From NCBI RefSeq assembly GCF_008271695.1, contig NZ_VKKY01000001.1, forward strand, positions 1-64,000: a DNA stretch of 64,000 nt, given 5' to 3'. The notes under the pieces are model-generated. The model searched no databases and was not told where the DNA came from. It saw only the letters and a program-made list of their open reading frames with translations. Positions 53,612-62,082 of this stretch are shown piece after piece; position 1 is the first letter of the stretch, and each line of letters opens with the position of its first letter. The stretch is from Rufibacter hautae (lineage in GTDB: Bacteria; Bacteroidota; Bacteroidia; Cytophagales; Hymenobacteraceae). A program made the position numbers and the translations under genes.

Positions 53612-54625
53612 TTACCATAGATTGCTGGGGCTTACGGCCCGCCGATGGTTGAGCAAGCGCACGCCCAGCAGCAATTCATGGCTGCCGGCTCCCTCCCGGC
53701 TTACGTCACCGGTGCCCAGGTCATAGGCATAGCTGATTTCAAACATAGAGTTGAGGGATAAGCCTGCCAAGGCCGCAAAACTCTCTCCCTGCCGGTAAGA
53801 ACCTCCCAGCCAGAACCGGTTATCATAGATGGCCTTTAGGTTGTAATCCAGGGAGACAGGCAAAGGCCGCATCCATTTCATAAGCACCGAGGGGACCAAC
53901 GCAACCTCTGGCGATATGTTCAGTTTATAGGCACCGGTCACAAAGTAGTGCGGCAGAAACTTTGTTTCCTTTTGGCTGGAAAGATCCTGCCCCAGCAACT
54001 GGGCGCCAGAAACACCCGCGTAGAAGTTCTGGGAGTAGAGCCAAAGCCCTAGGGAGAAGTTGGGGTTAATAGAGGACCGGCCCGTGTTCACCAAATCCGC
54101 AGGATCAGCGAATGTCACCTTGTCTGCCCGGAAAGATTGCCGCAGGAACCCTGCAGAGGCGCCGGCTGAAAGTTTCATTTTTGCGTTCAGCCACAGATGG
54201 TAAGCATAAGAGGCATTCACCTCGGTGCGGACAAAGGGCCCGATACGGTCATACAAGATGCTACCTCCCACGCCATGGTGCGGCTTGTGCTTCCGGTGGG
54301 TTCCGTACTGTTTAGGCGTGGGCGCGAAGTCTCCTTGCTTGTTGTCTGCCTCGTTCAGGATAGAAGACGGATTGTTCAGCCCTAGTTTGGTGTGCCCGGT
54401 GAGATACAGCGTGAGCGGCGCACCATCAATACCCACCCATTGGCTCCGGCTGCTGAGTTTCAAATCCAGATAGTCTTCAATGCCGGTAATGGCAGGGTTC
54501 AGTACATAGTTGTTGAGCATGTACTGCGTGTGTTGGGGCCGCTGCTGCGCCGTCAAGGATAAAGATACGCCGAAGAGTAAGCCGCCCAGCAGCAGCATTC
54601 TGGTCATTGGGTTCCGGAAGTTCAT
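53612..54625 (-). CDS. PorP/SprF-family type IX secretion membrane protein
   Basis: 337 residues with a signal peptide ending SLTAQQ (residue 27). The N-terminal mature motif QQRPQHTQYMLNNYVLNPAITGIEDYLD is the family hallmark (shown split: QYMLNNYVLNPA near 35-46). The rest is a beta-barrel-like protein ending in NHRRAVSPSNLW. Such proteins anchor or pass type IX secretion cargos to the surface. It overlaps the cargo gene upstream by 4 bp, which supports a dedicated cargo-partner pair. Confidence 0.9.
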   Translation of the reverse strand: MNFRNPMTRMLLLGGLLFGVSLSLTAQQRPQHTQYMLNNYVLNPAITGIEDYLDLKLSSRSQWVGIDGAPLTLYLTGHTKLGLNNPSSILNEADNKQGDFAPTPKQYGTHRKHKPHHGVGGSILYDRIGPFVRTEVNASYAYHLWLNAKMKLSAGASAGFLRQSFRADKVTFADPADLVNTGRSSINPNFSLGLWLYSQNFYAGVSGAQLLGQDLSSQKETKFLPHYFVTGAYKLNISPEVALVPSVLMKWMRPLPVSLDYNLKAIYDNRFWLGGSYRQGESFAALAGLSLNSMFEISYAYDLGTGDVSREGAGSHELLLGVRLLNHRRAVSPSNLW

Positions 54626-56679
54626 CTTACAATAGAAACAGAACCCGTCAGGGTACGGCCCTGGTCAAGGTTGAGGTGGTAGAAATAAGTCCCTACGGGC
54701 AGCGGTTTTCCTTTCTGGGTACCGTTCCAGTCGTTGCGGTAGCCTTTTGACTCAAAGACGTTTCCGCCCCATCGGTCAAAGACACGAAGGGTAGCATTGG
54801 GATAGCTGAAGATGTTGGTGATTTCCCACGTCTCATTTGTGCCATCGCCATTAGGAGAGAAAGCCGTAGGAATAACCACGTTTTTGGTGACGGTGACGGT
54901 GACCGTGGCCTGGTTCTCGCATCCCTGGGCATCTTGCGCAGTGACGGTGTAGGTAGTGGTTTCCTGGGGCTGGGCCTTGGTAGTTGCGCCAGAAGTATTG
55001 CTCAAACCCATGCTTGGCTGCCAAGAATAGGAAACCCCGCCGCTCGCCTGCAACTCTGTGCTCTGCCCCAAGTTGATGGTCACATCGGGCCCAGCCTGTA
55101 TCAAGGGTAACGCCTGGATGATGGCTTCTACCGGGGCTCTGGGGCCTTCGCAGCCGTTCTGCACCACCGAGACATAGTACGTGGTACTCTTCACCAGATC
55201 CGGAGTCTTGAATATCCCGATGGGGCTTTCCTGGAGGGGAACCGTGGCAGAAGCGGCGTCATACCACCGGAAGGCCTCCACAGCAGTGCTACTCTCTGCT
55301 TTTAACGTCACGCTGCCCGGTCCGCAATTGGTGGCACTTGTCACCGATGGGGCGAGCGGCAATGCTTTCACGGTGACAGTCAGGTTGTTGGTCGTGAGCA
55401 AGGCACCACAGGCGTTGAGGACATCGGCGGAGTACTGCCCAGCCTCCTGCACCTCCAGCGTATTGGTACTCACGAGGCCGCCCACCGCTTGGCCGTTCCT
55501 TCGCCACTGGTACATGTAGTTTTCACCTTGGGTAGCGGTGAGTTGGGTTTTACTTCCGGCGCAGATGACCAGCGCTCCATTGGCCTGCAGAGTGGGCGTG
55601 GCCATAGGTGGGCAGGCAACTTGCATGGTCACGGTAGCGGTGGCGCATTTGGTGTAGCATTGGTCCGAGGCGCTTTCGCATACTTCGTACACAAAGGTGT
55701 CAGCCCCGGTATAGCCCCGGTTAGCCGTGTAAATGACCTGGTTTTCGAAAATAGTGGTGGTTCCATGCAGTGGCGGCGTCACTACCCTGGTCACCCGGAT
55801 AGGTTCGTTTTTGGTGTGGAGGTCGTTCTGCATCACGGGCAGCGTGGCTGGCTTCAAAGGTTGGGCCTGCCCTTGGTCATTGCGGGCCTCAGGCTTGCTG
55901 GCAGGGTCAATGATGCAAATGGTTTGTTCGTTCTGGAATCCGCCCGTAGAGCCGGTGAAACCATAGTACACTTCTTTGGCTCCCGCAAAGACATTCTTCA
56001 CCAGATCGTCCTGGTGGCTGAAGCGGCGTTTGCCGTCAAAGAAAAGCTGCAGTTCTTTGGTGGCAGGGTTCCAGGTGATTTTGTAGGTGTGGCAGCGGTT
56101 ATCTTCCACGTTGGCGTTGTCTGGGTCAATGAAAACCGGGGGCAGTTTGGGGGTGCTTACTTTCCCGTCATACACCACCGTGGTGTGGTCCTGGGGGATA
56201 TCACCGGTTACCGAAACGCCGCCAGTAATAGAGGTGTTGTCAAAGGTATCAAACTCAATGCCCACGGAGGGAGAAATGGCCTGTCCCGCATTCGGGTTAA
56301 ACTCATCATAGCCAAACCCCAACCCACTGCCCGAACTTCCGCGGGCGTCCATGCCCCTGGGGTCATTTTGAAACACAAACGCTATGCCGTCTGCCCCATC
56401 ACCGTCTTTAGATCCTAAGAAGATGATAAAGGAAACCTCAAAGGGCTGGGTAAGGTCTATTTTGTCTTTCCACCAGATGGTGCCGAACCGGGAGGAGACA
56501 TCTGGAGTGATCCTGTAGCACGTGGAGGAAATTTGGGAGGCATCTCCCCTGGAGATGAACTGCCCCGCACTTGAGAAGGAAATGAACAGCAACAGGCAAA
56601 GGAGAAGCAGGGGCTGAACCGTTTTAGCTATACTATGTTTGCGTTGTGAAAACTGTTCTTTAAAGCAAAATGCCACCAT
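54622..56679 (-). CDS. Type IX secretion cargo with lectin-like domain and gliding-motility C-terminal domain
   Basis: 685 residues. Signal peptide ending SSAGQ (about residue 40); an alternative downstream start is possible. The first 230 residues resemble an L-type lectin/legume-lectin domain (GADGIAFVFQNDPRG, GIEFDTFDN, YKITWNPATKELQLFFDG). A Tyr/Asp-rich linker of Ig/cadherin-like repeats follows (about 300-600). The C-terminal CHU_C/type B sorting domain begins PTAFSPNGDGTNE and includes FDRWGGNVFES and LPVGTYFYHL. It is secreted through the type IX system and may adhere to carbohydrates. Paired with PorP/SprF. Confidence 0.88.
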   Translation of the reverse strand: MVAFCFKEQFSQRKHSIAKTVQPLLLLCLLLFISFSSAGQFISRGDASQISSTCYRITPDVSSRFGTIWWKDKIDLTQPFEVSFIIFLGSKDGDGADGIAFVFQNDPRGMDARGSSGSGLGFGYDEFNPNAGQAISPSVGIEFDTFDNTSITGGVSVTGDIPQDHTTVVYDGKVSTPKLPPVFIDPDNANVEDNRCHTYKITWNPATKELQLFFDGKRRFSHQDDLVKNVFAGAKEVYYGFTGSTGGFQNEQTICIIDPASKPEARNDQGQAQPLKPATLPVMQNDLHTKNEPIRVTRVVTPPLHGTTTIFENQVIYTANRGYTGADTFVYEVCESASDQCYTKCATATVTMQVACPPMATPTLQANGALVICAGSKTQLTATQGENYMYQWRRNGQAVGGLVSTNTLEVQEAGQYSADVLNACGALLTTNNLTVTVKALPLAPSVTSATNCGPGSVTLKAESSTAVEAFRWYDAASATVPLQESPIGIFKTPDLVKSTTYYVSVVQNGCEGPRAPVEAIIQALPLIQAGPDVTINLGQSTELQASGGVSYSWQPSMGLSNTSGATTKAQPQETTTYTVTAQDAQGCENQATVTVTVTKNVVIPTAFSPNGDGTNETWEITNIFSYPNATLRVFDRWGGNVFESKGYRNDWNGTQKGKPLPVGTYFYHLNLDQGRTLTGSVSIVR

Positions 56680-57155
56680 AGAGGGGAGGAGTTTATAACG
56701 ATTGTTAAGCGATGAAACACTAAAAGCGACCGCTCCTCCACTACACTCTCTCCTACCTTCTACAAAGGCAGCCCAGTTGCTCTTCCTTATAAAGAAAAGG
56801 ATAATTCGGTAAGATTCTCAATTTCAGAGGTAAAAAGATAAAAAGGCCGCTAAAACGGCCAAGCCCTTGGATAAGGCTCACCTATCCTCTTCCAGAAAGC
56901 CTTGGGAGACCAAAAATTCCAGTTCAGTCCGGTTCGTCAACTTTATACCGGGTTTTACACGGTTCATCAGAATTTAGAAGACAAAGCACAAGAAAGCTAT
57001 TTTTTCACCCGATGAAGATGTTTTTAGGCTTTTGGCTGCTGCAAACCTGATTTTTTGCGAACTGGTCATCTGTTTTTTGCTGCGTTTATCAGAAAATCTG
57101 GGATTTTGGATGGCCGATTCAGGTGCGGTTTTGTCCGGTTCACACCCCTATATTC
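56680..57155. other. Intergenic region upstream of candidate RNA B, about 475 bp
   Basis: It contains AT-rich sequence with repeated ACCGG/GGTTC fragments and no recognised promoter for the leftward cargo gene. Frames here are not credible genes. Confidence 0.4.
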
Positions 57156-57252
57156 CAGTTCACTCCGGCTTTGTCTGGTTTCAGACAGGAAAAAGGCCGT
57201 TTCCTCTTGTTTGGGTTGCCACCGGGGCAAAAGCACTGCATATTTGTATCAC
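57156..57252 (+). repeat. Shared promoter block, copy B
   Basis: The gapless 97-bp counterpart of 53245-53341, containing the promoter of candidate RNA B. Confidence 0.8.
57216..57246 (+). promoter_or_regulatory. Promoter of candidate small RNA B
   Basis: TTG (57216-57218), 20-base spacer, CATATTTG (57239-57246), the same arrangement as RNA A. Confidence 0.6.
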
Positions 57253-57381
57253 TAAACGAGACCACAGCCCCTGATTCCCTCTCAGCTGGCTGCTCTTCCC
57301 TCGGTCTCGTTCAGTATTTAGGTTTGTTTAAAGTTTTGTTTGTTAGTTTGGTGTAAGGGGCCCGGTTTTTCCGGGCTTTTT
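57253..57381 (+). ncRNA. Candidate small RNA B
   Basis: Predicted transcript of about 129 nt. A long arm AACGAGACC/GGTCTCGTT (57255-57263 with 57303-57311) encloses a nested hairpin CAGCC-c-CTGA/TCAG-ct-GGCTG with two C-rich unpaired stretches (TTCCCTC and CTTCCCTC). The middle is unlike RNA A, but the 3' end and terminator are identical. It lies upstream of the Rieske gene and ends 98 bp before it. Confidence 0.55.
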
Positions 57382-57388
57382 CATTTTC
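57333..57388 (+). repeat. Identical 56-nt 3' block, copy B
   Basis: Identical to 53437-53492, containing the terminator at 57360-57381. Confidence 0.85.
57360..57381 (+). terminator. Terminator of candidate RNA B
   Basis: GCCCGG, loop TTTTT, CCGGGC and five T. Confidence 0.8.
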
Positions 57389-57412
57389 GGGCTTTTCCAA
57401 ACCATTCCCTTC

Positions 57413-57451
57413 CATTTTCCCGCCGTTTTCCGTAAATCAGGTCCAAAACAG
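57413..57451. repeat. Interspersed 39-bp palindrome, copy 17
   Basis: CATTTTCCCGCCG left arm, centre TTTTCCGTAAA, right arm TCAGGTCCAAAACAG. It starts 32 bp after the RNA B terminator and 29 bp before the Rieske ATG. Confidence 0.75.
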
Positions 57452-57479
57452 GTTTTCTCCCTTCCCCGTACGCAGACCT

Positions 57480-57806
57480 ATGCAATGGATCAAAATCTTT
57501 GACAGTGAGGCCCAGGCTAAAAAGCAGATTCCGGTGACCAAGTCAACGGCGGTAGTGGCTGCCGGAAAGGAAATCTGCATCGCCCACACCCCAACCGGGC
57601 TTTTTGCAGTGGAGAACCTTTGCCCGCACTTGGGTGACGCGTTGAGCCGAGGCACCACCAATTACCTCAATGAGATTATCTGCCCGTGGCACAGCTACCG
57701 CTTTCACCTTATCTCGGGGGAAGAATGCAGAGGCCGCACCCGTCCCTTGGAGCGTTTTCCGTTAGAAGTGCGGGAAGATGGGGTGTACGTGCAGGTACCA
57801 GACTAA
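57480..57806 (+). CDS. Small Rieske [2Fe-2S] ferredoxin
   Basis: 108 residues, a single Rieske domain. The cluster ligands are CPHLGDA (Cys and His) and CPWHSYRF (Cys and His). It is soluble with no signal peptide, so it resembles the ferredoxins of nitrite reductase small subunits and dioxygenases rather than complex III. No oxygenase gene is adjacent, so the partner is unknown. Confidence 0.9.
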   Translation: MQWIKIFDSEAQAKKQIPVTKSTAVVAAGKEICIAHTPTGLFAVENLCPHLGDALSRGTTNYLNEIICPWHSYRFHLISGEECRGRTRPLERFPLEVREDGVYVQVPD

Positions 57807-57837
57807 TGGCGTTGGACCACTCGCTTTCAAAGCAAAA

Positions 57838-57877
57838 GCGTTTAAGAGCTCTTTTCTAAAATCAAGCCCCGAAACAG
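57838..57877. repeat. Interspersed 39-bp palindrome, copy 18
   Basis: GCGTTTAAGAGCTC left arm, centre TTTTCTAAAA, right arm TCAAGCCCCGAAACAG. It lies between the convergent Rieske and sugar-dehydrogenase genes, where no other terminator is seen. Confidence 0.7.
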
Positions 57878-57898
57878 CTATCTCACAGCGCTACTAAA

Positions 57899-59371
57899 TC
57901 AATTCCCAGCATTGGGTTCATCTGAAGGCACTAAGCGGTAAATGACGCCGGGGTTTTCTACCGCAAGGTAGATGTAGCCATCGGGGCTCTGGCGCACGTC
58001 CCGCACCCGGCCAATGTCTGACAGCAGTCGTTCTTCTTTGATGACCCGGTTCCCGTCCACGTCCAGGCGGCTCAGGAACTTGTAGCTGAGAGAGCCCACC
58101 AACAGATCGCCTTCCCAGCCTTTGTAGCGGTTCCCGGTCACAAACGCCATGCCCGAGGGGGCAATGGAAGGCACCCAGTACTTGATAGCATCCGTGATGC
58201 CTGCTTTCTGCTTCAGGTCAGAGATTTTGGAGCCGTTGTAGTCAATGCCGTACGTTACATCGGCCCAGCCGTAGTTAGCGCCTTTTTTCAGGATGTTCAC
58301 CTCATCGCCGCCTTTGGGCCCATGCTCGTGCGCCCAAACCTCCCCGGAGGTAGGATTCAGCGCCACCCCCTGCGGATTGCGGTTCCCGAAGGTGAAGATG
58401 GAGGCCATAGCGCCGGACTTGTTCACGAACGGGTTATCAGCGGGGATGCTGCCGTCTTCTTTGATGCGGTGGATCTTGCCGGGGTGCACGTTGAGGTTCT
58501 GCGGATTCTCGCGGGTGCCGCCCCTATCGCCCATGGAGAAATACAGGTACCCGTCCCGCCCGAACTCCATGCGACAGCCGTAGTGATGGCGCGTTCTCAG
58601 GTAAGGCAGGCCCTCAAAGATCTGCTTCTGGTCCGTAAGGCTATTTCCGTCTAAACGCGCTCGCGTAATGGCCGTGGTGGACAGCGTCTGCCCGCCGTCT
58701 TTCTTGAAGGCCGAGTAGGAAAGGAAAAGCACGTTGTTCTTTGCAAAATCTGGGTGCAGTTTCACGTCCAGCAAACCGCCTTGGCCTTGGCTCAGGACCT
58801 GGGGAACACCTTCAATCCTTTGCAGCTCTTTGTTCTTGGTGAAGCGGTACAAGGTGCCGGAGCGTTCGGTGATCAGCATGTCGCCGTTGGGCAGAAACGC
58901 CATGGCCCAGGGCACATCCAGGCCGGTGACCACCTGCTCCAGCTCAAAATTCACTTTCTCTGACCGGTGAACCGTGACGTTGGATTTACTCTCCGGTTTG
59001 TCTTTCTGCGCCTGTATTCCCTGCCGGATGAAGGAGACCAACTGGGTAATTTGATCATCAGAAAAGGTGGTGGCGTAGGCGGGCATGCCCTGCTCAGGGT
59101 AGCCGTGTTTGATGCCTTTGAAGAGTGCCTCCGGCGAATCTCCATGCTGCCATTTGCGGTTCACGAAAGTCTCCAATTCCCGGCCATGGCAACCCCCGCA
59201 GTAATTGGTGTAATTGCTTCGGGCCTGGGCTACTTGGTCACTGGATAATTGCGGTTCCCCGGCAGTGGTGGCGCTCACGGAACCTCCGTTAGACGATGTT
59301 TTTTTGGCGCAGCCAGCCAAACCGGCCAGCAAGAACAGGGAAACGGCAGCAATGTTAGAGACAGAACGCAT
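57899..59371 (-). CDS. Cytochrome c-fused PQQ-type sugar dehydrogenase, lipoprotein
   Basis: 490 residues from the ATG at 59371; 33 upstream in-frame residues are rejected because they lack the signal pattern. The lipobox LAGC gives Cys21. A monohaem cytochrome c domain (CGGCH, Cys58-His62; distal Met in QGMPAYA) is followed by a beta-propeller of the soluble glucose/sorbosone dehydrogenase type (VPWAMAFLPNGDMLITER, YGCRMEFGRDGYLYFS, AHEHGPKGGDEVN). It should oxidise an aldose or alcohol in the periplasm and pass electrons through its own haem. The usual order is dehydrogenase first; the N-terminal cytochrome is a variant. Confidence 0.9.
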   Translation of the reverse strand: MRSVSNIAAVSLFLLAGLAGCAKKTSSNGGSVSATTAGEPQLSSDQVAQARSNYTNYCGGCHGRELETFVNRKWQHGDSPEALFKGIKHGYPEQGMPAYATTFSDDQITQLVSFIRQGIQAQKDKPESKSNVTVHRSEKVNFELEQVVTGLDVPWAMAFLPNGDMLITERSGTLYRFTKNKELQRIEGVPQVLSQGQGGLLDVKLHPDFAKNNVLFLSYSAFKKDGGQTLSTTAITRARLDGNSLTDQKQIFEGLPYLRTRHHYGCRMEFGRDGYLYFSMGDRGGTRENPQNLNVHPGKIHRIKEDGSIPADNPFVNKSGAMASIFTFGNRNPQGVALNPTSGEVWAHEHGPKGGDEVNILKKGANYGWADVTYGIDYNGSKISDLKQKAGITDAIKYWVPSIAPSGMAFVTGNRYKGWEGDLLVGSLSYKFLSRLDVDGNRVIKEERLLSDIGRVRDVRQSPDGYIYLAVENPGVIYRLVPSDEPNAGN

Positions 59372-59446
59372 AGTTGTATCTGATGAACCTCGTACAAGAT
59401 AGTGGTTTTCCCTTATACGGCCCTCCGGTAATCGGTTCCGAAGTTC

Positions 59447-59486
59447 TTGTTTACAGCCTGTTTTCACCAAAATAGCCTGTAAACAG
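59447..59486. repeat. Interspersed 39-bp palindrome, copy 19
   Basis: TTGTTTACAGCC left arm, centre TTTTCACCAAAA, right arm TAGCCTGTAAACAG. This is one of the best paired copies and touches the terminator at 59481. Confidence 0.8.
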
Positions 59487-59517
59487 AAACGCCCGCTTAA
59501 AGCGGGCGTTTCTGTTT
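59481..59517. terminator. Bidirectional terminator after the M14 peptidase gene
   Basis: 17-base arms (59481-59497 and 59501-59517) with loop TAA. It lies 22 bp past the peptidase stop and upstream of the leftward dehydrogenase gene. Confidence 0.8.
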
Positions 59518-59538
59518 TTGTTCTGAATGTCGGCTGAA

Positions 59539-62082
59539 TTACTGTCCTACCAAAAACACAGCGTTCCCGAAGAGCAGCTTGCCGCCTTGCCAGAAGGCTC
59601 TGAACAACGGATTGTCTACTAGGTACACCACACTGCCACGCCCCAGGTCCTGCACGCCCAGCACCAGGCCGTTCTGCAGATTGCTGCTGGCTTTGGAGCC
59701 TACAAAACCGGTAGCCGGCGCTTCTTTCTTCACCACCCCCACGTTCCAGGCATCTTTCATGAACTGAGGCAGCGTGTTGGTTCTGATCAAAGCGGGATAC
59801 GTAGTGCCGTACCCGAAGGCCAGCGGATGGGTGTTGTCCAGGTTGACTCTGAACACACTGCCCTGCACCTCCTCAGAGATGGATTCCCGCTCACGGTTGG
59901 CGTATTTCTTCAGGTCCTCCTCCGTAGCGCCTTTCTTGGCGTTGGTGGTATCGGCGGCCTTTTTCTTCACTGCGAAATCAGGTTTATCCGCCAGGAAGGT
60001 CACGGCGCTTTCCATGGCAATGAGCTTGCCGCCGGCGCGTACCCAATCCTTTACTTTTGTCAGGTTGCGCTCGTCCAGGATGCGGCCGTAAGAGCCGGTA
60101 GGCAGGATAAGCACATCAAACTCATGCAGCGGCACACTGGCGAAGTAATCGGCGCCCAGCACCGTCACGGGGTACCCGATCTGCTGCTCAAAGTAATGCC
60201 AGATTTCCCCAAATCCGTACGCAGACACGCCTTCGCCGGTCATCAAGGCCACACGCGGTGCCTTCACGTACCGGATGTTGCGCGATCCGAAATCGGAACC
60301 CGAACTCACAAAACCGGAGGTGGTAGATGCCAGCTTCACGCCCAGAGAATCGGCGGCGCGGGTCACGATCTGGTCAAACTTGGCGCCCAGCCCTTCGTTG
60401 CCGGTGCGGGTGATGATAAGCGTGCCCGGTGCGTAGGTCTCCTTGTTTTGCTCAAAAGGCACCTCTGAGTAACGCACGCGCACTTTGGACTTGAGCAGCG
60501 AAGCCAGGAATTTCAGGTCCTGCACGCCGTTCCAACGCGCGATGTAGGCGTACGCAGCAGGCACAGTTGTATTGGTGATGGCTGCGGCGGCTGGTTTGGC
60601 CTCGTTCATGGAAATACGGCCCGTAAACGCGGCACCTTTCAGGCCGTAGGCGTAAGGCAAAGACCAGGCGGTGATGTCATACGTCACGGAATCCTCCAGG
60701 CGGGCAGTTGGCTCAAATAACACGTTCAGCAAGGTGGATTTGGGCTGATAGGCGCTGATCACCAGGTCACCGCCCTCGTATTTCACTGATTCTGTTTTGC
60801 CAGTTCCGTAGTTAAACCCTTTGCTGCTTCCACCGGATTTAGCGTAGCCGTAGCGGATCTGCTGGCGGTCCAGGTACTCGGTCAGGTCTTTGATGCGGCC
60901 TTCCTCGCCTTTCACTTTGAACACGTAACTGCGGTACTGGCCATAAGGCTTGTCCAGGGCATCGGAGTAGAATCTCTTGAACTCCTTAATCACTTGGTCA
61001 GACTTGTCAGAAATGGCTTCCACGGTAGCCAAACTGGCGGCGTGGTGGTGGGCAATACGCTGAGACAACGTAAGACTGTCGCCGTCTGATTTCTGAATGA
61101 CTACCCCGGCGCGGCCGGAACCGCCCTGCTCATAGGTCATGGCAATAGCGCCCTGGTACGTAGGCCAGGTGTCGCCGTAGCTGGGGTAGAACAAGTCAAA
61201 GTTCTCGCGGGTGAAGTACAGCCAGTTGTTTTTGTCAAAGTACTTGCGGTTGTAGTCACCAATAATGCCCTGGAACTCGCGCTGCCAAGGGGTGATGGCA
61301 TCGTGGTAAGGCTTCGCCGAGGGTGCGAAGTAATACGGGTTGTCTACACCCTGCTCATGGAAATCGGCGTGAAGCTGGGGCATCCATTGGTTGTACACCA
61401 CGGCGCGCTGCTTAGACTCGGTTTGCGTTTGCCAGGCCCAGTCGCGGTTCAGGTCAAAGTAATAGTGGTTGGGGCGTCCGCCCGGCCAGGGCTCATTGTG
61501 CTCCCAGGCCCATGGCGAGGCATTGGGGTTCTGGTTCCGGGCTCGGTTGTACCACTGGGTGTAGCGCTCGCGGCCGTCTGGGTTCACGCAAGGGTCAATC
61601 ATCACCACGGTGTTCTCCAGCCATTTCTGGGTTTGGGCGTTCTTGGGGTCCAGCAGATCATACAGCACCTGCAACACGGCCTCAGAGGAGACAGACTCGT
61701 TGCCGTGGATGTTGTAGCTGAGCCACACAATGGCCGGCTGTTTGCCGCCCGTTGGCTGACCGCTCATCAGGCCGGTACTCTTTAAGTTATTCGTTCTGAT
61801 TTCCTCCAGGCGCTGCATGTTGGCCGGTGAGGAGATGGTGGCCAGCAGCAAAGGACGTTTCTCATAGGTCTGGCCGTAGGTCTGCACCTGCATCTTGGTA
61901 GGGTTCTGGCTGGCAAGGTAGCGTACGTAGTCAACCAGGCGGCCGTGGTAGGTGAACTGGTCACCCAACCGGTAACCCAAAAATTGCTCAGGAGTCTGCA
62001 ACGCGGTCTGGGCCTGGGCCGCAGACATCCCGCTCAGCAGCATTGCCCAGCAGAGGGCAAGCTTGACGTAAAATTTCAACAT
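59539..62082 (-). CDS. Secreted M14-family zinc carboxypeptidase with extra C-terminal domain
   Basis: 847 residues with a signal peptide ending AAQAQ (about residue 25). Zinc site HGNES (His126 and Glu129), third ligand in LHADFHEQG near 236, and NPDGRERYTQ typical of M14. The C-terminal 250 residues (VALMTGEGVSAYGFGEIWHYFE, then DVLILPTGSYGR) resemble a class I glutamine amidotransferase-like flavodoxin fold and may be a non-catalytic accessory domain. It is probably periplasmic or exported and degrades peptides. Confidence 0.9.
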   Translation of the reverse strand: MLKFYVKLALCWAMLLSGMSAAQAQTALQTPEQFLGYRLGDQFTYHGRLVDYVRYLASQNPTKMQVQTYGQTYEKRPLLLATISSPANMQRLEEIRTNNLKSTGLMSGQPTGGKQPAIVWLSYNIHGNESVSSEAVLQVLYDLLDPKNAQTQKWLENTVVMIDPCVNPDGRERYTQWYNRARNQNPNASPWAWEHNEPWPGGRPNHYYFDLNRDWAWQTQTESKQRAVVYNQWMPQLHADFHEQGVDNPYYFAPSAKPYHDAITPWQREFQGIIGDYNRKYFDKNNWLYFTRENFDLFYPSYGDTWPTYQGAIAMTYEQGGSGRAGVVIQKSDGDSLTLSQRIAHHHAASLATVEAISDKSDQVIKEFKRFYSDALDKPYGQYRSYVFKVKGEEGRIKDLTEYLDRQQIRYGYAKSGGSSKGFNYGTGKTESVKYEGGDLVISAYQPKSTLLNVLFEPTARLEDSVTYDITAWSLPYAYGLKGAAFTGRISMNEAKPAAAAITNTTVPAAYAYIARWNGVQDLKFLASLLKSKVRVRYSEVPFEQNKETYAPGTLIITRTGNEGLGAKFDQIVTRAADSLGVKLASTTSGFVSSGSDFGSRNIRYVKAPRVALMTGEGVSAYGFGEIWHYFEQQIGYPVTVLGADYFASVPLHEFDVLILPTGSYGRILDERNLTKVKDWVRAGGKLIAMESAVTFLADKPDFAVKKKAADTTNAKKGATEEDLKKYANRERESISEEVQGSVFRVNLDNTHPLAFGYGTTYPALIRTNTLPQFMKDAWNVGVVKKEAPATGFVGSKASSNLQNGLVLGVQDLGRGSVVYLVDNPLFRAFWQGGKLLFGNAVFLVGQ

